Assembly (NCBI GenBank): GCA_964451925.1
Contig: CAYVKA010000013.1
Coordinates: 1-64,000 of the forward strand
DNA length: 64,000 bases
Direction of reading: 5' to 3'
DNA from: Nevskia sp964451925
GTDB taxonomy: Bacteria; Pseudomonadota; Gammaproteobacteria; Nevskiales; Nevskiaceae
A program made the position numbers and the translations under genes. The notes beneath the pieces are model-generated. The model searched no databases. It saw nothing but the letters and a program-made list of their open reading frames with translations, and had not been told where the DNA came from. This document shows positions 47,202 to 55,702 of the stretch, one piece after another. Numbering within the stretch: position 1 is the first letter of the stretch; every line of letters begins with the position of its first letter.

Positions 47202-49613
47202 TTGAATCTATACCTGCGTGTTGCACTGATCGCCGCGGCCGTTGTTGCGGCCGGAGTTTTGTGCGCGGTCGTCGGCTTTTTCGGGGTGCGCGCCTACTAT
47301 GAGCCGCGCCTGCCCTCGGTCGAGAGCCTGCATGAACTGAAGCTGGGCATCCCCCTGCGCGTCTACAGCCAGGACGGCGCGCTGATCGGCGAATTCGGCG
47401 CCGAGCGCCGCGATCCGCTGCGCTTTGAGCAGATTCCCCCGCGGCTGGTGCAGGCCTTCCTGGCGGCCGAGGACGACCGCTTCTTCGAGCACCCCGGCGT
47501 CGACCTGCAGGGCCTGCTCCGCGCCAGCCTGGTGCTGGCCACCACCGGCGAAAAGCGCCAGGGCGGCAGCACCATCACGATGCAGCTGGCACGCAATGTG
47601 TTCCTCTCGCCGGAACGCAGTTTCACAAGAAAAATCAAAGAAATACTTCTTGCCCTGAAGATCGAGCGCGAGCTCAGCAAGCAGCAGATCCTGGAGCTGT
47701 ACCTGAACCGCATCTTCCTCGGCAACCGCGCCTACGGCGTCGGCGCCGCGGCGCAGGTGTACTTCGGCAAGGACGTCACCCAGCTGAGCCTGGGCGAGAT
47801 GGCGACCCTGGCCGGCCTGCCCAAGGCGCCTTCGCGTGACAACCCCATCGCCGATCCGCGCCGCGCGCAGGAGCGGCGCGACTACGTGCTGCGGCGCATG
47901 CGCGAGCTGAATTTCATCAACGCCGACAGCTACAAGCTGGCCCAGGCCGAGCCCATCACCGCCCACCAGCACGTCGCCAGCGTGCAGCTGGAAGCCAGCT
48001 ACGTGGCTGAGATGGCGCGCGCCGAAATGGTCGCCAAGTATGGCGAGGCGGCCTATAGCGACGGCTATTCGGTCATCACCACCATCGACTCGACCCGGCA
48101 AAAAGCGGCCAACGCCGCGCTACGTGGCGGCATCTTCGCCTATGAGGAGCGCCATGGGTACCGCGGAGCCGAAGCCAAGCTGCCGTCCGAACTGCTGCCG
48201 CAGCTCGACAGCAATCCCGACGGCGAGGCGATCCAGGCGCAGCTGGAAGCGCGACCGCAAGCGGTGTCGCTGATCGCCGGCGTGGTGCTGCAATTCGCAC
48301 CCGACCACCTGCAGGTGCAGACCGAGGCCGGCGTGGTGGACCTGCCCAAGTCCGGTTTCGAGTGGGCGCACCTGTCCGACAAGAAGCCGTTGAACCGTGG
48401 CGACATCGTGCGCCTGGCCCGCGTCGACGGCGCCTGGCGCCTGACCCAACTGCCCAAGGTGGAGGGGGCGTTGATCGCGCTCGACCCGACCGATGGTGCG
48501 ATCCAGGCGCTGGTCGGCGGCTACGATTTCTTTCTCGGCGCCTACAACCGCGTCACCCAGGCCAAGCGCCAGCCGGGCAGCGGCTTCAAGCCGTTCCTCT
48601 ACAGCGCCGCCCTGTCCAAAGGCTATACCCCCGCCTCGGTGTTCCTCGACGCGCCGGTGGTTTACGTCAGCGCCAATCCGGACGACGACTGGCGCCCCGG
48701 CAACTACGAAGGCAAGTTCAACGGCCCGATGCGCCTGCGCGAAGCACTGGCCGAATCACGCAACCTGGTCTCGATCCGCGTGTTGCAGGCCGTCGGCCTC
48801 GACTATGCCGTGGATTACGCCAGCAAGTTCGGCCTGCCCCGGGAGCGCCTGCCGAAAGACCTGACTCTGGCGCTGGGCAGCGGCGCGCTGACCCCGTGGG
48901 AGGTGGCGCGCGGCTATGCGGTGTTCGCCAACGGCGGCTTCCTGGTCGAACCGTATTACATCCAGTCGATCCGCGGCAGCGACGGCAAGGAGATCTTCCA
49001 CGCCCAGCCCAAGCAGGCCTGCCCGGTCTGCGACGCTGCGCCACCCGCCGCCGATGCCGCCCCGACCGATGGCCAGCCCCCCGCGGCAGCCGCAGCGCCG
49101 CCCGCCGTGGCGCCGGTAGCGGCGGCCGACCGCGCGCCGCGCGTGATCGATGCCGACGTCGACTATCTCATCACCAGCATGATGCACGAGGTGGTGACAC
49201 GCGGCACCGGCGCCGCGGTGCGCTCGCTGGGCCGCGATGACCTGGCCGGCAAGACCGGCACCACCAACGATTTCACCGACGCCTGGTTCAACGGCTTCAA
49301 CCCCTCGCTGGTCGCGGTCACCTGGATCGGCTATGACCAGCCCACCACGCTGGGCCACGGCGAAGTCGGCGCGCGCGCCGCGCTGCCGGTGTGGATGGAT
49401 TTCATGAAGACCGCGCTCAAGGGCGCGCCGCAGCAGACCCTGCCGCGTCCGCCGGACGTGGTGCAGGTGCCGATCAACCCGTCCAACGGCAAGCTGCTGC
49501 CGGCCGACGCGCCCGGCGCGATCCTGGAAGTGGTGCAGGCCGACCATATCCCGCCGGCCGACGATGGCAAGAGCGCCCTCGGCGAGCAGCCCGCGGGCAC
49601 GGACATCTACTGA
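47202..49613 (+). CDS. mrcA: Penicillin-binding protein 1A (bifunctional peptidoglycan synthase)
   Basis: An 803-residue class A PBP. It has a membrane helix at about 5-30, a glycosyltransferase domain with EDDRFFEHPGVD near 90 and GGSTITMQLARN, an OB-like insert, and a transpeptidase with S-x-x-K (SGFK, near 460), S-x-N (SRN, near 519) and KTG (GKTGTTNDF, near 683). A Pro/Ala-rich insert at about 605-640 lies before the KTG box. The TTG at 47202 is chosen because GAGGG sits 6 bp upstream and the protein then begins directly with the membrane helix; the frame runs on to an ATG at 47067, but those residues are unlike the family. It polymerises and crosslinks cell-wall glycan in the periplasm. 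Confidence 0.95.
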   Translation: MNLYLRVALIAAAVVAAGVLCAVVGFFGVRAYYEPRLPSVESLHELKLGIPLRVYSQDGALIGEFGAERRDPLRFEQIPPRLVQAFLAAEDDRFFEHPGVDLQGLLRASLVLATTGEKRQGGSTITMQLARNVFLSPERSFTRKIKEILLALKIERELSKQQILELYLNRIFLGNRAYGVGAAAQVYFGKDVTQLSLGEMATLAGLPKAPSRDNPIADPRRAQERRDYVLRRMRELNFINADSYKLAQAEPITAHQHVASVQLEASYVAEMARAEMVAKYGEAAYSDGYSVITTIDSTRQKAANAALRGGIFAYEERHGYRGAEAKLPSELLPQLDSNPDGEAIQAQLEARPQAVSLIAGVVLQFAPDHLQVQTEAGVVDLPKSGFEWAHLSDKKPLNRGDIVRLARVDGAWRLTQLPKVEGALIALDPTDGAIQALVGGYDFFLGAYNRVTQAKRQPGSGFKPFLYSAALSKGYTPASVFLDAPVVYVSANPDDDWRPGNYEGKFNGPMRLREALAESRNLVSIRVLQAVGLDYAVDYASKFGLPRERLPKDLTLALGSGALTPWEVARGYAVFANGGFLVEPYYIQSIRGSDGKEIFHAQPKQACPVCDAAPPAADAAPTDGQPPAAAAAPPAVAPVAAADRAPRVIDADVDYLITSMMHEVVTRGTGAAVRSLGRDDLAGKTGTTNDFTDAWFNGFNPSLVAVTWIGYDQPTTLGHGEVGARAALPVWMDFMKTALKGAPQQTLPRPPDVVQVPINPSNGKLLPADAPGAILEVVQADHIPPADDGKSALGEQPAGTDIY

Positions 49614-50278
49614 TGGCGCAGCGCCGGCACGGCCTGGACCGCGGCGGCGAGGCAGGTTCACCGCCCAGCGCGCTGGTGCAGGAAGCCGCGCGCATCCTGT
49701 GCGAGGAAGCCGTGCTCGACTACCGCAGCGCCAAACTCAAGGCCGCGCAGCGCCTCGGGCTGGGCGGCAACACGCCGCTGCCGGACAACGCGCGCATCCA
49801 GGCCGCGGTGATCGACTACCAGCGCCTGTTCGGCGGCCGCGAGTACGCTGAACGCCTGCGTCAGTTGCGCAGCACCGCGGTGCAGGCCATGCGCCTGCTG
49901 GCCGAATTCCAGCCGCGCCTCAGCGGCGCCGCCGTCAACGGCGCCATCACCGCGGCGCACCGCGTGCAGCTGCATGTGTTCGTCGACAAGGCCGAAGCCC
50001 TGGACCTGTTCTTCGAGCACCGCCACATTCCCTACCGCCAGGATGACCGGGCCTATCGCTATGCCAACGGCAGCGAGGACAATGTACCGCTGCTGCGCTT
50101 CGAGGCCGGCGCGGTCGGAATCGATGTCGCCATGTTCGGCACCGACGACCTGCGCCGCACGCCGCTGTCACCCAGCGACGGGCTGCCGGCGAAGCGGCTG
50201 ACGCTGACTGAAGCCGAAACCCTGGCGAAGGTGGAGGTCGATGCGATTCTGGGTAACGCGGCCGGCTTCACGCCCTGA
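49613..50278 (+). CDS. Conserved protein of unknown function
   Basis: 221 residues, no signal peptide or membrane helix, mixed alpha/beta with a helical N-terminal half. The middle part (ITAAHRVQLHVFVDKAEALD then FFEHRHIPYR) looks like a strand-helix-strand with acidic side chains. I recall similar proteins annotated as nucleotidyltransferase-like, but I see no clear catalytic signature. Its ATG overlaps the mrcA stop (TGATG), which gives strong coupling to cell-wall synthesis genes. The product is probably a soluble cytoplasmic protein. Confidence 0.75.
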   Translation: MAQRRHGLDRGGEAGSPPSALVQEAARILCEEAVLDYRSAKLKAAQRLGLGGNTPLPDNARIQAAVIDYQRLFGGREYAERLRQLRSTAVQAMRLLAEFQPRLSGAAVNGAITAAHRVQLHVFVDKAEALDLFFEHRHIPYRQDDRAYRYANGSEDNVPLLRFEAGAVGIDVAMFGTDDLRRTPLSPSDGLPAKRLTLTEAETLAKVEVDAILGNAAGFTP

Positions 50279-50331
50279 CGCTTGCGGGCGCTCGCGCGCC
50301 GCTCCGCGCAAGGTCAAAAACACCTGACCCG

Positions 50332-50363
50332 CACCCTCTCCCCACGAATCGGGGGAGAGGGTG
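50332..50363. terminator. Hairpin between convergent genes
   Basis: A perfect 12-bp stem, CACCCTCTCCCC with GGGGAGAGGGTG, and an 8-base loop, between the end of the unknown gene and the end of gltA. No T-tract on either strand. It probably ends both transcripts or is a dispersed palindrome. Confidence 0.55.
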
Positions 50364-50371
50364 AAGCAACT

Positions 50372-51667
50372 TCAGCGCGCCGTCAGGTCCTTGTAGTCCC
50401 GCACCGGCGAGCCGACATAGACCTGGCGCGGACGCCCGATCTTCAGGCCGCCCGGCTCGGCCACCATCTCCGACCAGTGCGCCACCCAGCCCACGGTGCG
50501 GGCGATGGCGAACATCGGCGTGAACATGTTCACCGGAATGCCCAGCGCCTTGTAGATGATGCCGGAGTAGAAGTCGACGTTCGGGTAGAGCTTGCGCTCC
50601 TTGAAGTAGTCGTCGGTGAGCGCGATGCGCTCCAGCTCCAGCGCCAGTTCGAGCTGCGGATCGTTGCCCATGCCCAGGTGCTGCAGCACCTTGTGGCACT
50701 GCTCGCGGATGATGGTGGCGCGCGGGTCGAAGTTCTTGTAGACGCGATGGCCGAAGCCCATCAGGCGCACGCCGCTCTGCTTGTCCTTGACCTTGGCCAG
50801 GAAGGCCGGCACGTTCTTGACGTTGCCGATCTCCTCCAGCATTTTCAGCACCGCCTCGTTGGCGCCGCCGTGCGCCGGGCCCCACAGCGCGGCGATGCCG
50901 CTGGAGATCGCGGCATAGGGGTTGGTGCCGGTGGAACCGGCCAGGCGCACCGTGGAGGTCGAAGCGTTCTGCTCGTGGTCGGCGTGCAGGATGAACAGGA
51001 TGTCCAGCGCCTTGGCCGCCACCGGGTGCACGTGGTACGGCTCGGCCGGCACCGCGAACATCATGTAGAGCAGGTTCGAGCAGTAGTCGAGGTGGTTCTG
51101 CGGGTACATGAAGGGCTGCCCGAAATACTTCTTGTAGGCAGCGGCGGCGATGGTCGGGATCTTCGCGATCATGCGGTGGGCGAAGATCTCGCGCTGGCGC
51201 GGATCCTTGTTGTTGGTGGTGTCGTGGTAGAACGCCGACAGCGAGCCGACGATGCCGGTGAGCATGGCCATCGGGTGCGCGTCGTAGCGGAAGCCGTCGA
51301 AGAAACGCCGCAGCGACTCGTTGATCATGGTGTGGCGGCGGATCGAGGCTTCGAAATCCTCCAGCTGCGTCTTGTTGGGCAGCTCGCCGTTGAGAATCAG
51401 GTAGGCCACCTCGATGAAGGTGGACTTGGCCGCCAGCTGCTCGATCGGATAGCCGCGGTACAGCAGCACGCCCTTGTCGCCGTCGATGTAGGTGATGGCG
51501 CTCTTGGTGGAGCAGGTGGAGGTGAAGCCCGGGTCGTAGGTGAACAGGTCCATCTTGTCGTAGACCTTGCCGACATCGGCACCGGCCGGACCCAGCGTGC
51601 CCGTGACCAGCGGCAAATCGACTTTTTCTCCGGTTTCGTTATCAACCAGGCTATAGCTCTTCGTCAT
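50372..51667 (-). CDS. gltA: Citrate synthase (type II)
   Basis: A 431-residue TCA-cycle enzyme condensing acetyl-CoA with oxaloacetate. Catalytic blocks include LFILHADHEQNASTSTVRLA, GPAHGGANEAVLKMLEEIG, and GFGHRVYKNFDPRA, with the final Asp/Arg region in MFAIARTVGWVAHWSEM. The N-terminal beta domain seen in NADH-inhibited hexameric enzymes is present (residues 1-45). ATG 51667 has a GGAG ribosome site; the long upstream extension of the frame is Cys/Arg-rich and not part of the family. Confidence 0.97.
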   Translation of the reverse strand: MTKSYSLVDNETGEKVDLPLVTGTLGPAGADVGKVYDKMDLFTYDPGFTSTCSTKSAITYIDGDKGVLLYRGYPIEQLAAKSTFIEVAYLILNGELPNKTQLEDFEASIRRHTMINESLRRFFDGFRYDAHPMAMLTGIVGSLSAFYHDTTNNKDPRQREIFAHRMIAKIPTIAAAAYKKYFGQPFMYPQNHLDYCSNLLYMMFAVPAEPYHVHPVAAKALDILFILHADHEQNASTSTVRLAGSTGTNPYAAISSGIAALWGPAHGGANEAVLKMLEEIGNVKNVPAFLAKVKDKQSGVRLMGFGHRVYKNFDPRATIIREQCHKVLQHLGMGNDPQLELALELERIALTDDYFKERKLYPNVDFYSGIIYKALGIPVNMFTPMFAIARTVGWVAHWSEMVAEPGGLKIGRPRQVYVGSPVRDYKDLTAR

Positions 51668-51867
51668 GACCGCAATCTCCGTCAAGGTCCGCTGGAATCG
51701 GTTGCCGCAGTGCCGCAAACACCGTCCGCAGCCGGCGCCGGGACAGGGGCAGTGGGCGTTTGAGCGGCGCAAGCATAACGAGTTTCACCCGTGCGCCGCC
51801 AGATGCAAGCCCCTGAAATAGTCAGCAAAACCCCGGGGAAATCAGACATCCACCGGCTTCTTGAACG

Positions 51868-51893
51868 AAAAGGCCGCCCGGAGGCGGCCTTTT
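51868..51893 (-). terminator. Intrinsic terminator of rpmE
   Basis: An 11-bp stem AAAAGGCCGCC with GGCGGCCTTTT (51868-51878, 51883-51893) and a short loop, 20 bp behind the rpmE stop. It ends in TTTT on both strands. It separates rpmE from gltA. Confidence 0.85.
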
Positions 51894-51912
51894 GAGCGGA
51901 AATACGCGAAGT

Positions 51913-52119
51913 TCAGGCAGCTTTGGTGTAACGCTTCTTGAACTTGTCGACGCGGCCGCCGGTGTCCATCACCTTCTGCTTGCCGGTGTAGAACGGATGG
52001 CACAGCGAGCAGACTTCGATCTGCAGGTCGTGACCCACGGTCGAACGGGTCTTGAACTTGTTGCCGCAGCTGCAGGCAACGTTGATTTCCACGTAGTTCG
52101 GATGGATCTCTGCTTTCAT
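51913..52119 (-). CDS. rpmE: 50S ribosomal protein L31, zinc form
   Basis: 68 residues. Zinc ligands C16-x-C18 and C37-x2-C40 are all present, so this is the C+ form used when zinc is sufficient. It begins MKAEIHPNYVEI, as in other L31 proteins. ATG 52119 is the family start. Single-gene transcript between its own promoter and terminator. Confidence 0.97.
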   Translation of the reverse strand: MKAEIHPNYVEINVACSCGNKFKTRSTVGHDLQIEVCSLCHPFYTGKQKVMDTGGRVDKFKKRYTKAA

Positions 52120-52196
52120 GTCTGCTCTCGTCTCGATCAAGTCCGCACCCCGGAATCCAGGAGCGGAAACCGATCGGTGCAGAAGAAGGGGCGCGA

Positions 52197-52225
52197 AGTC
52201 TACAGGATGGGGCCCACAGCGGCAA
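52197..52225 (-). promoter_or_regulatory. Sigma-70 promoter of rpmE
   Basis: Minus strand TTGCCG (52225-52220), a 17-bp spacer and TAGACT (52202-52197). The start would be near 52190, leader about 70 nt. Confidence 0.5.
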
Positions 52226-52248
52226 GCTCCGTGCCCATCCGCGCCGGT

Positions 52249-52437
52249 TCAGTCACTTTCCGCCTCGACCTCGACGGTGTATTCGCGGCCATCATCGGCC
52301 ACCCACAGGCGCACCGTCATCGGCCGGCAGCACACCGGGCAGTCCTCGGTGTAGGTTTGCGGGCCGGCGCTGAGATCCAGGCTCAGCTCGATGGTTTCCC
52401 AGCACGCCGGGCAGGTCACAGTGGTTTCTTCGATCAT
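52249..52437 (-). CDS. CPXCG-motif cysteine-rich protein
   Basis: A 62-residue acidic protein with two Cys-Pro-x-Cys knuckles (C9-C12 and C33-C36), a small zinc ribbon. The family is conserved but has no assigned function. Its ATG overlaps the hemW stop by 4 bp (ATGA), so it is translated from the rph-rdgB-hemW transcript. An extra Cys37 directly follows the second knuckle. Confidence 0.8.
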   Translation of the reverse strand: MIEETTVTCPACWETIELSLDLSAGPQTYTEDCPVCCRPMTVRLWVADDGREYTVEVEAESD

Positions 52438-53606
52438 GCCAGGAACTCCCGCAGCAAGGCATTGAGATGGGCGCGGCCGAATTCGCTGGCGCGGATTTGC
52501 CCCGCGTCCTCCTCGATCAGGCCCTTGCGGCGGGCCTGGCCCAGTGGAGCGTCGAGCGCGGCGGCGCTCAGGCCGGTGCGTTGCTCGAAGGTGCGCAGGG
52601 CGAACCCCTCGTTCAGGCGTAGCGCATTCATAGCGAACTCGAACGGCAGCTCCGCCGCCGCCACGATCCGCTCCTCCTGCAGCGCCGCCGCCGTGCCGGC
52701 AGCCGACAGGTAGCTGCGTGGATGCTTGTGGCGGGCGCGACGCACGATGCCGCCGGCGCCGCTGCGCTTGCCGTGGGCGCCGGCGCCGATGCCGATGTAG
52801 TCGCCGAAGCCCCAGTAGTTGCGGTTGTGCCGGCACTGGCGTCCGGGCCGGGCATAGGCCGAAACCTCGTATTGCGCGTAGCCGTGATCGGCCAGCAGGG
52901 CCTGCCCGCCCAGCTGCATGGTCCACGCCGCCTCGTCGTCCGGCAGCGGCGGCGGATGAGCCGCGAACTCGGTGTTGGGCTCCAGGGTCAGCTGGTAATA
53001 AGACAGGTGCTCCGGCGCCAGGGCACAGGCGGCGCGCAGGTCTTCCAGCGCCTCGGCCGGTGTCTGCTGCGGCAGCGCGAACATCAGGTCCAGGTTGATG
53101 TTGTCGAAGCCGGCGGCGCGGGCGGTACGGTAAGCGGCCACCGCTTCGTCGCGGCCGTGGATGCGGCCCAGCCGCTTGAGCTGGGTGTCATCCAGGCTCT
53201 GCACGCCGATCGACAGGCGGTTGACCCCGGCGGCGCGGTATTCGCGGAAATTGCGCGCGTCGGCGGTGCCAGGGTTGGCCTCCAGCGTGATTTCAATGTC
53301 CGCGGCGAACGGCAGGCGCGCCGCCACCGCCTCCAGCACACGGCCGATGGCGCGGCCGGAGAACAGGCTCGGGGTGCCGCCGCCGGCGAAGATGCTGGAT
53401 AAGGCCGGGAATCGGGAATCGGGAATCGGGAATCGCAGTTCGTAGTCGAGATCGCGGATCAGGGCGTCGACGTAGCGGTCCTCCTCGATGTCACCGCGCG
53501 CGGCATGCGAGTTGAAGTCGCAATAGGGGCATTTGCGCACGCACCAGGGGAAGTGCAGGTACAGAGACAGCGGGATATCGGCAAGCACGGTCGCTGAAGC
53601 GGCCAT
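52434..53606 (-). CDS. hemW: Radical SAM haem chaperone HemW-like protein
   Basis: 390 residues. The radical SAM motif C22-x3-C26-x2-C29 (WCVRKCPYCDFNSH) carries the extra cysteine-free Phe of the HemN/HemW group. It also has FAGGGTPSLFSG, ITLEANPGTAD, RLSIGVQSLDD, and the HemW-type HNRNYWGFGDYIGIGAGAHG. It lacks the coproporphyrinogen oxidase signature of HemN, so a haem-chaperone role is likelier. Residues at about 57-67 (RFPIPDSRFPA) are encoded by four GGGAATC heptamers, in place of the less conserved stretch before the GGGTP strand. The ribosome site GGGAG before ATG 53606 also comes from a heptamer repeat. Confidence 0.93.
   Translation of the reverse strand: MAASATVLADIPLSLYLHFPWCVRKCPYCDFNSHAARGDIEEDRYVDALIRDLDYELRFPIPDSRFPALSSIFAGGGTPSLFSGRAIGRVLEAVAARLPFAADIEITLEANPGTADARNFREYRAAGVNRLSIGVQSLDDTQLKRLGRIHGRDEAVAAYRTARAAGFDNINLDLMFALPQQTPAEALEDLRAACALAPEHLSYYQLTLEPNTEFAAHPPPLPDDEAAWTMQLGGQALLADHGYAQYEVSAYARPGRQCRHNRNYWGFGDYIGIGAGAHGKRSGAGGIVRRARHKHPRSYLSAAGTAAALQEERIVAAAELPFEFAMNALRLNEGFALRTFEQRTGLSAAALDAPLGQARRKGLIEEDAGQIRASEFGRAHLNALLREFLA
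53407..53434. repeat. (GGGAATC)4 heptamer array inside hemW
   Basis: Four perfect tandem GGGAATC heptamers on the plus strand, read through in the hemW frame. Same unit and orientation as the left arms at 32970 and 38958. Confidence 0.9.
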
Positions 53607-53609
53607 ACG

Positions 53610-53637
53610 ACTCCCGATTCCCGATTCCCGACTCCCG
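53610..53637. repeat. (ATTCCCG)4 heptamer array before hemW
   Basis: Heptamers ACTCCCG, ATTCCCG, ATTCCCG, ACTCCCG between the rdgB stop and the hemW start. It is the right-arm counterpart of the array at 53407, with 175 bp of hemW coding sequence between the two arms, and supplies the hemW ribosome site. Confidence 0.9.
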
Positions 53638-53643
53638 GCGGCG

Positions 53644-54246
53644 TCAAGCCGCGGCATCATGAATCATCGAATACAGGTGTCGCGCCGCCTTGCCGCGGTG
53701 GCTGACGCGGTTCTTCACTTCGGCGTCGAGCTCGGCGGCGCTGCGTTTCAGGTCCGGCACCAGGAACAGCGGGTCGTAGCCGAACCCGTGCGTGCCGCGC
53801 GGATTGTGCAGGATGGTGCCGCGCCAGTTGCCCTGGGTGATCAGCGGCGTGGCGTCCTCGGCGTGGCGCAGGTAGACCATCAGGCAGACGAAGCGGGCGC
53901 CGCGGCGCTCGTCGGGGATGTTCTTCAGCGCGGCGAGCAGCTTCTGGTTGTTGTCCGAGTCGCTGGCGTCCTCGCCGGCATAGCGCGCCGAGCGCACGCC
54001 CGGCGCGCCGTCCAGCGCCGCCACCTCCAGCCCGGAGTCGTCGGCGATGGCCGGCAGGCCGGATACCAGCGCCGCGTGCCGCGCCTTGAGCAGCGCGTTT
54101 TCGACAAAGCTGGGCGCCGTCTCCTCGGCCGCATCGTCGCAGAACTCGGCGACCGAGCGCAGCTTCCAGCCCAGGGGCCCGAACAGCGCCTGCATCTCGG
54201 CGAGCTTGCCGTCGTTGCGGCTGGCGAGAACCACTTCCGTGTTCAT
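53644..54246 (-). CDS. rdgB: XTP/dITP pyrophosphatase (RdgB/HAM1)
   Basis: A 200-residue housecleaning enzyme that removes dITP and XTP. SRNDGKLAEM start, IADDSGLEVAALDGAPGVRS (metal site), GFGYDPLF, and SHRGKA near the end are all present. It lies 19 bp behind rph, a common pairing. Confidence 0.97.
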   Translation of the reverse strand: MNTEVVLASRNDGKLAEMQALFGPLGWKLRSVAEFCDDAAEETAPSFVENALLKARHAALVSGLPAIADDSGLEVAALDGAPGVRSARYAGEDASDSDNNQKLLAALKNIPDERRGARFVCLMVYLRHAEDATPLITQGNWRGTILHNPRGTHGFGYDPLFLVPDLKRSAAELDAEVKNRVSHRGKAARHLYSMIHDAAA

Positions 54247-54265
54247 GGGCGCAGTCCCTCGCCGG

Positions 54266-54985
54266 TCAGGGCGCCAGAGCCTCGTTCTGCGCCCGCGTCA
54301 GCTCGGCAATGCCCTTGGCGGCCAGATCGAGCATGGCGTCGAGCTCCTCGCGGCGGAAGGCATGCCCCTCGGCGGTGCCCTGCACCTCGACGAACTGGCC
54401 GGCCTCGTTCATCACCACGTTCATATCGGTCTCGCAGTCCGAATCCTCGACATAGTCCAGGTCCAGCACCGGCTGGCCGCGGTAGATGCCGACCGAGACC
54501 GCGGCCACCTGGCCGTGCAGCGGATTGGTCTTGATCTGGCCGCGCTTGCGCATCGCCGTCACCGCCTCGACCAGGGCCACATAGCCGCCGGTGATGCTCG
54601 CGGTGCGGGTGCCGCCGTCGGCCTGCAGCACATCGCAGTCGACGGTGATGGTGAAATTGCCGAGGGCGCCCAGGTCCAGCACTGAACGCAGCGAGCGGCC
54701 GATCAGGCGCTGGATCTCCTGACTGCGGCCGCTCTGCTTGCCCTGCGCCGCCTCGCGCTTGCTGCGCGAGTGCGTGGCGCGCGGCAGCATGCCGTACTCG
54801 GCGGTCAGCCAGCCGCCGCCCTGCTCCTTGCGCCAGGCCGGCGCGCGCTCTTCCACGCTGGCGGTGCACAGCACGCGGGTGTCGCCGAAACCGACCAGCA
54901 CGGAACCTTCCGCGTGCTTGGTAAACTGGCGCTGGATGGTGATGGGACGAAGCTGGTCGGCATTGCGGCCGGAGGGACGGGTCAT
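54266..54985 (-). CDS. rph: Ribonuclease PH
   Basis: A 239-residue phosphorolytic 3' exoribonuclease that trims tRNA ends. It starts RPSGRNADQLRPITI, with GWLTAEYGMLPRATHSR, GRSQEIQRLIGRSLRSVLDL, and DCDVLQADGGTRTASITG for phosphate and RNA binding. Complete and not frameshifted (unlike the K-12 allele). ATG 54985 gives the family start; the longer frame to 55018 adds unconserved residues. First gene of rph-rdgB-hemW-CPXCG. Confidence 0.97.
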   Translation of the reverse strand: MTRPSGRNADQLRPITIQRQFTKHAEGSVLVGFGDTRVLCTASVEERAPAWRKEQGGGWLTAEYGMLPRATHSRSKREAAQGKQSGRSQEIQRLIGRSLRSVLDLGALGNFTITVDCDVLQADGGTRTASITGGYVALVEAVTAMRKRGQIKTNPLHGQVAAVSVGIYRGQPVLDLDYVEDSDCETDMNVVMNEAGQFVEVQGTAEGHAFRREELDAMLDLAAKGIAELTRAQNEALAP

Positions 54986-55052
54986 GGGAGTCGACGGGTG
55001 GGACACGACGGCGGCCACGCTGCGGCCGCGACGGCGGGCACCTCCGCCCGCC

Positions 55053-55694
55053 TCAACCGCCGTGTCTTGAAGCCTGGGTGGTGGTCTGAGGCTTGATTAT
55101 ACCCCTCAGCCAGCTGCGCCACGGCATGCGCCAGGCCATCAGCAGCAGGAACAGGCCCAGGTAAATCATCGGTTCGGTCTCGTCCTTCTTCACCAGCCAG
55201 ACGAAATGGCAGCAGGCCAGCAGTGCGGCCGGATAGACCAGGCGGTGCAGGCTCTTCCAGCGCCGCCGCAGACGCCGCTGCCAGCCGTCGGTGGAGGTGA
55301 TCGCCAGCGGCAACAGAAACAGCCAGCAGGAGAAGCCCAAGGTGATCCAGGTGCGCTTGACCAGGTCCTCGCCCAGCTTGGGCAGTGACAGCTGCAGGTC
55401 AAACACCAGGTACAGGGCGAAATGCGCGCACATGTAGAAGTAGGCGAACAGGCCCAGCGTGCGGCGCAGCTGGATCGGCTCGGGCCGGCCGCTGAGCTGG
55501 CGCAGCGGCGTCATCGCCAGCGTCAGCAGCAGGATCTGCAGCGCGCGGCTGCCGGTGCCGTGTTCGAGGGTTTCCACCGGATTGGGGCCGAGATGGCCGA
55601 CATAGGTCAGCCAGCCCAGGCGCGCGGCCGGCGCCAGACACAGCAGCCAAACGACGAGCTTGAGCCAGCGCAGCGCAATGGAGTTCACGGCCAC
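55053..55694 (-). CDS. msrQ: MsrQ, haem-binding membrane subunit of MsrPQ
   Basis: A 213-residue inner-membrane protein with about six helices and the ferric-reductase-like core. Haem-ligand histidines lie in MCAHFALYLVFDL, SLHRLVYPAALLACCHFVWL and others. It feeds quinone electrons to MsrP. The start is GTG: 55694 has GAGGCGGATC just upstream; GTG 55688 is the alternative. It follows msrP by 8 bp. Confidence 0.92.
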   Translation of the reverse strand: MAVNSIALRWLKLVVWLLCLAPAARLGWLTYVGHLGPNPVETLEHGTGSRALQILLLTLAMTPLRQLSGRPEPIQLRRTLGLFAYFYMCAHFALYLVFDLQLSLPKLGEDLVKRTWITLGFSCWLFLLPLAITSTDGWQRRLRRRWKSLHRLVYPAALLACCHFVWLVKKDETEPMIYLGLFLLLMAWRMPWRSWLRGIIKPQTTTQASRHGG

Positions 55695-55702
55695 GATCCG
55701 CC

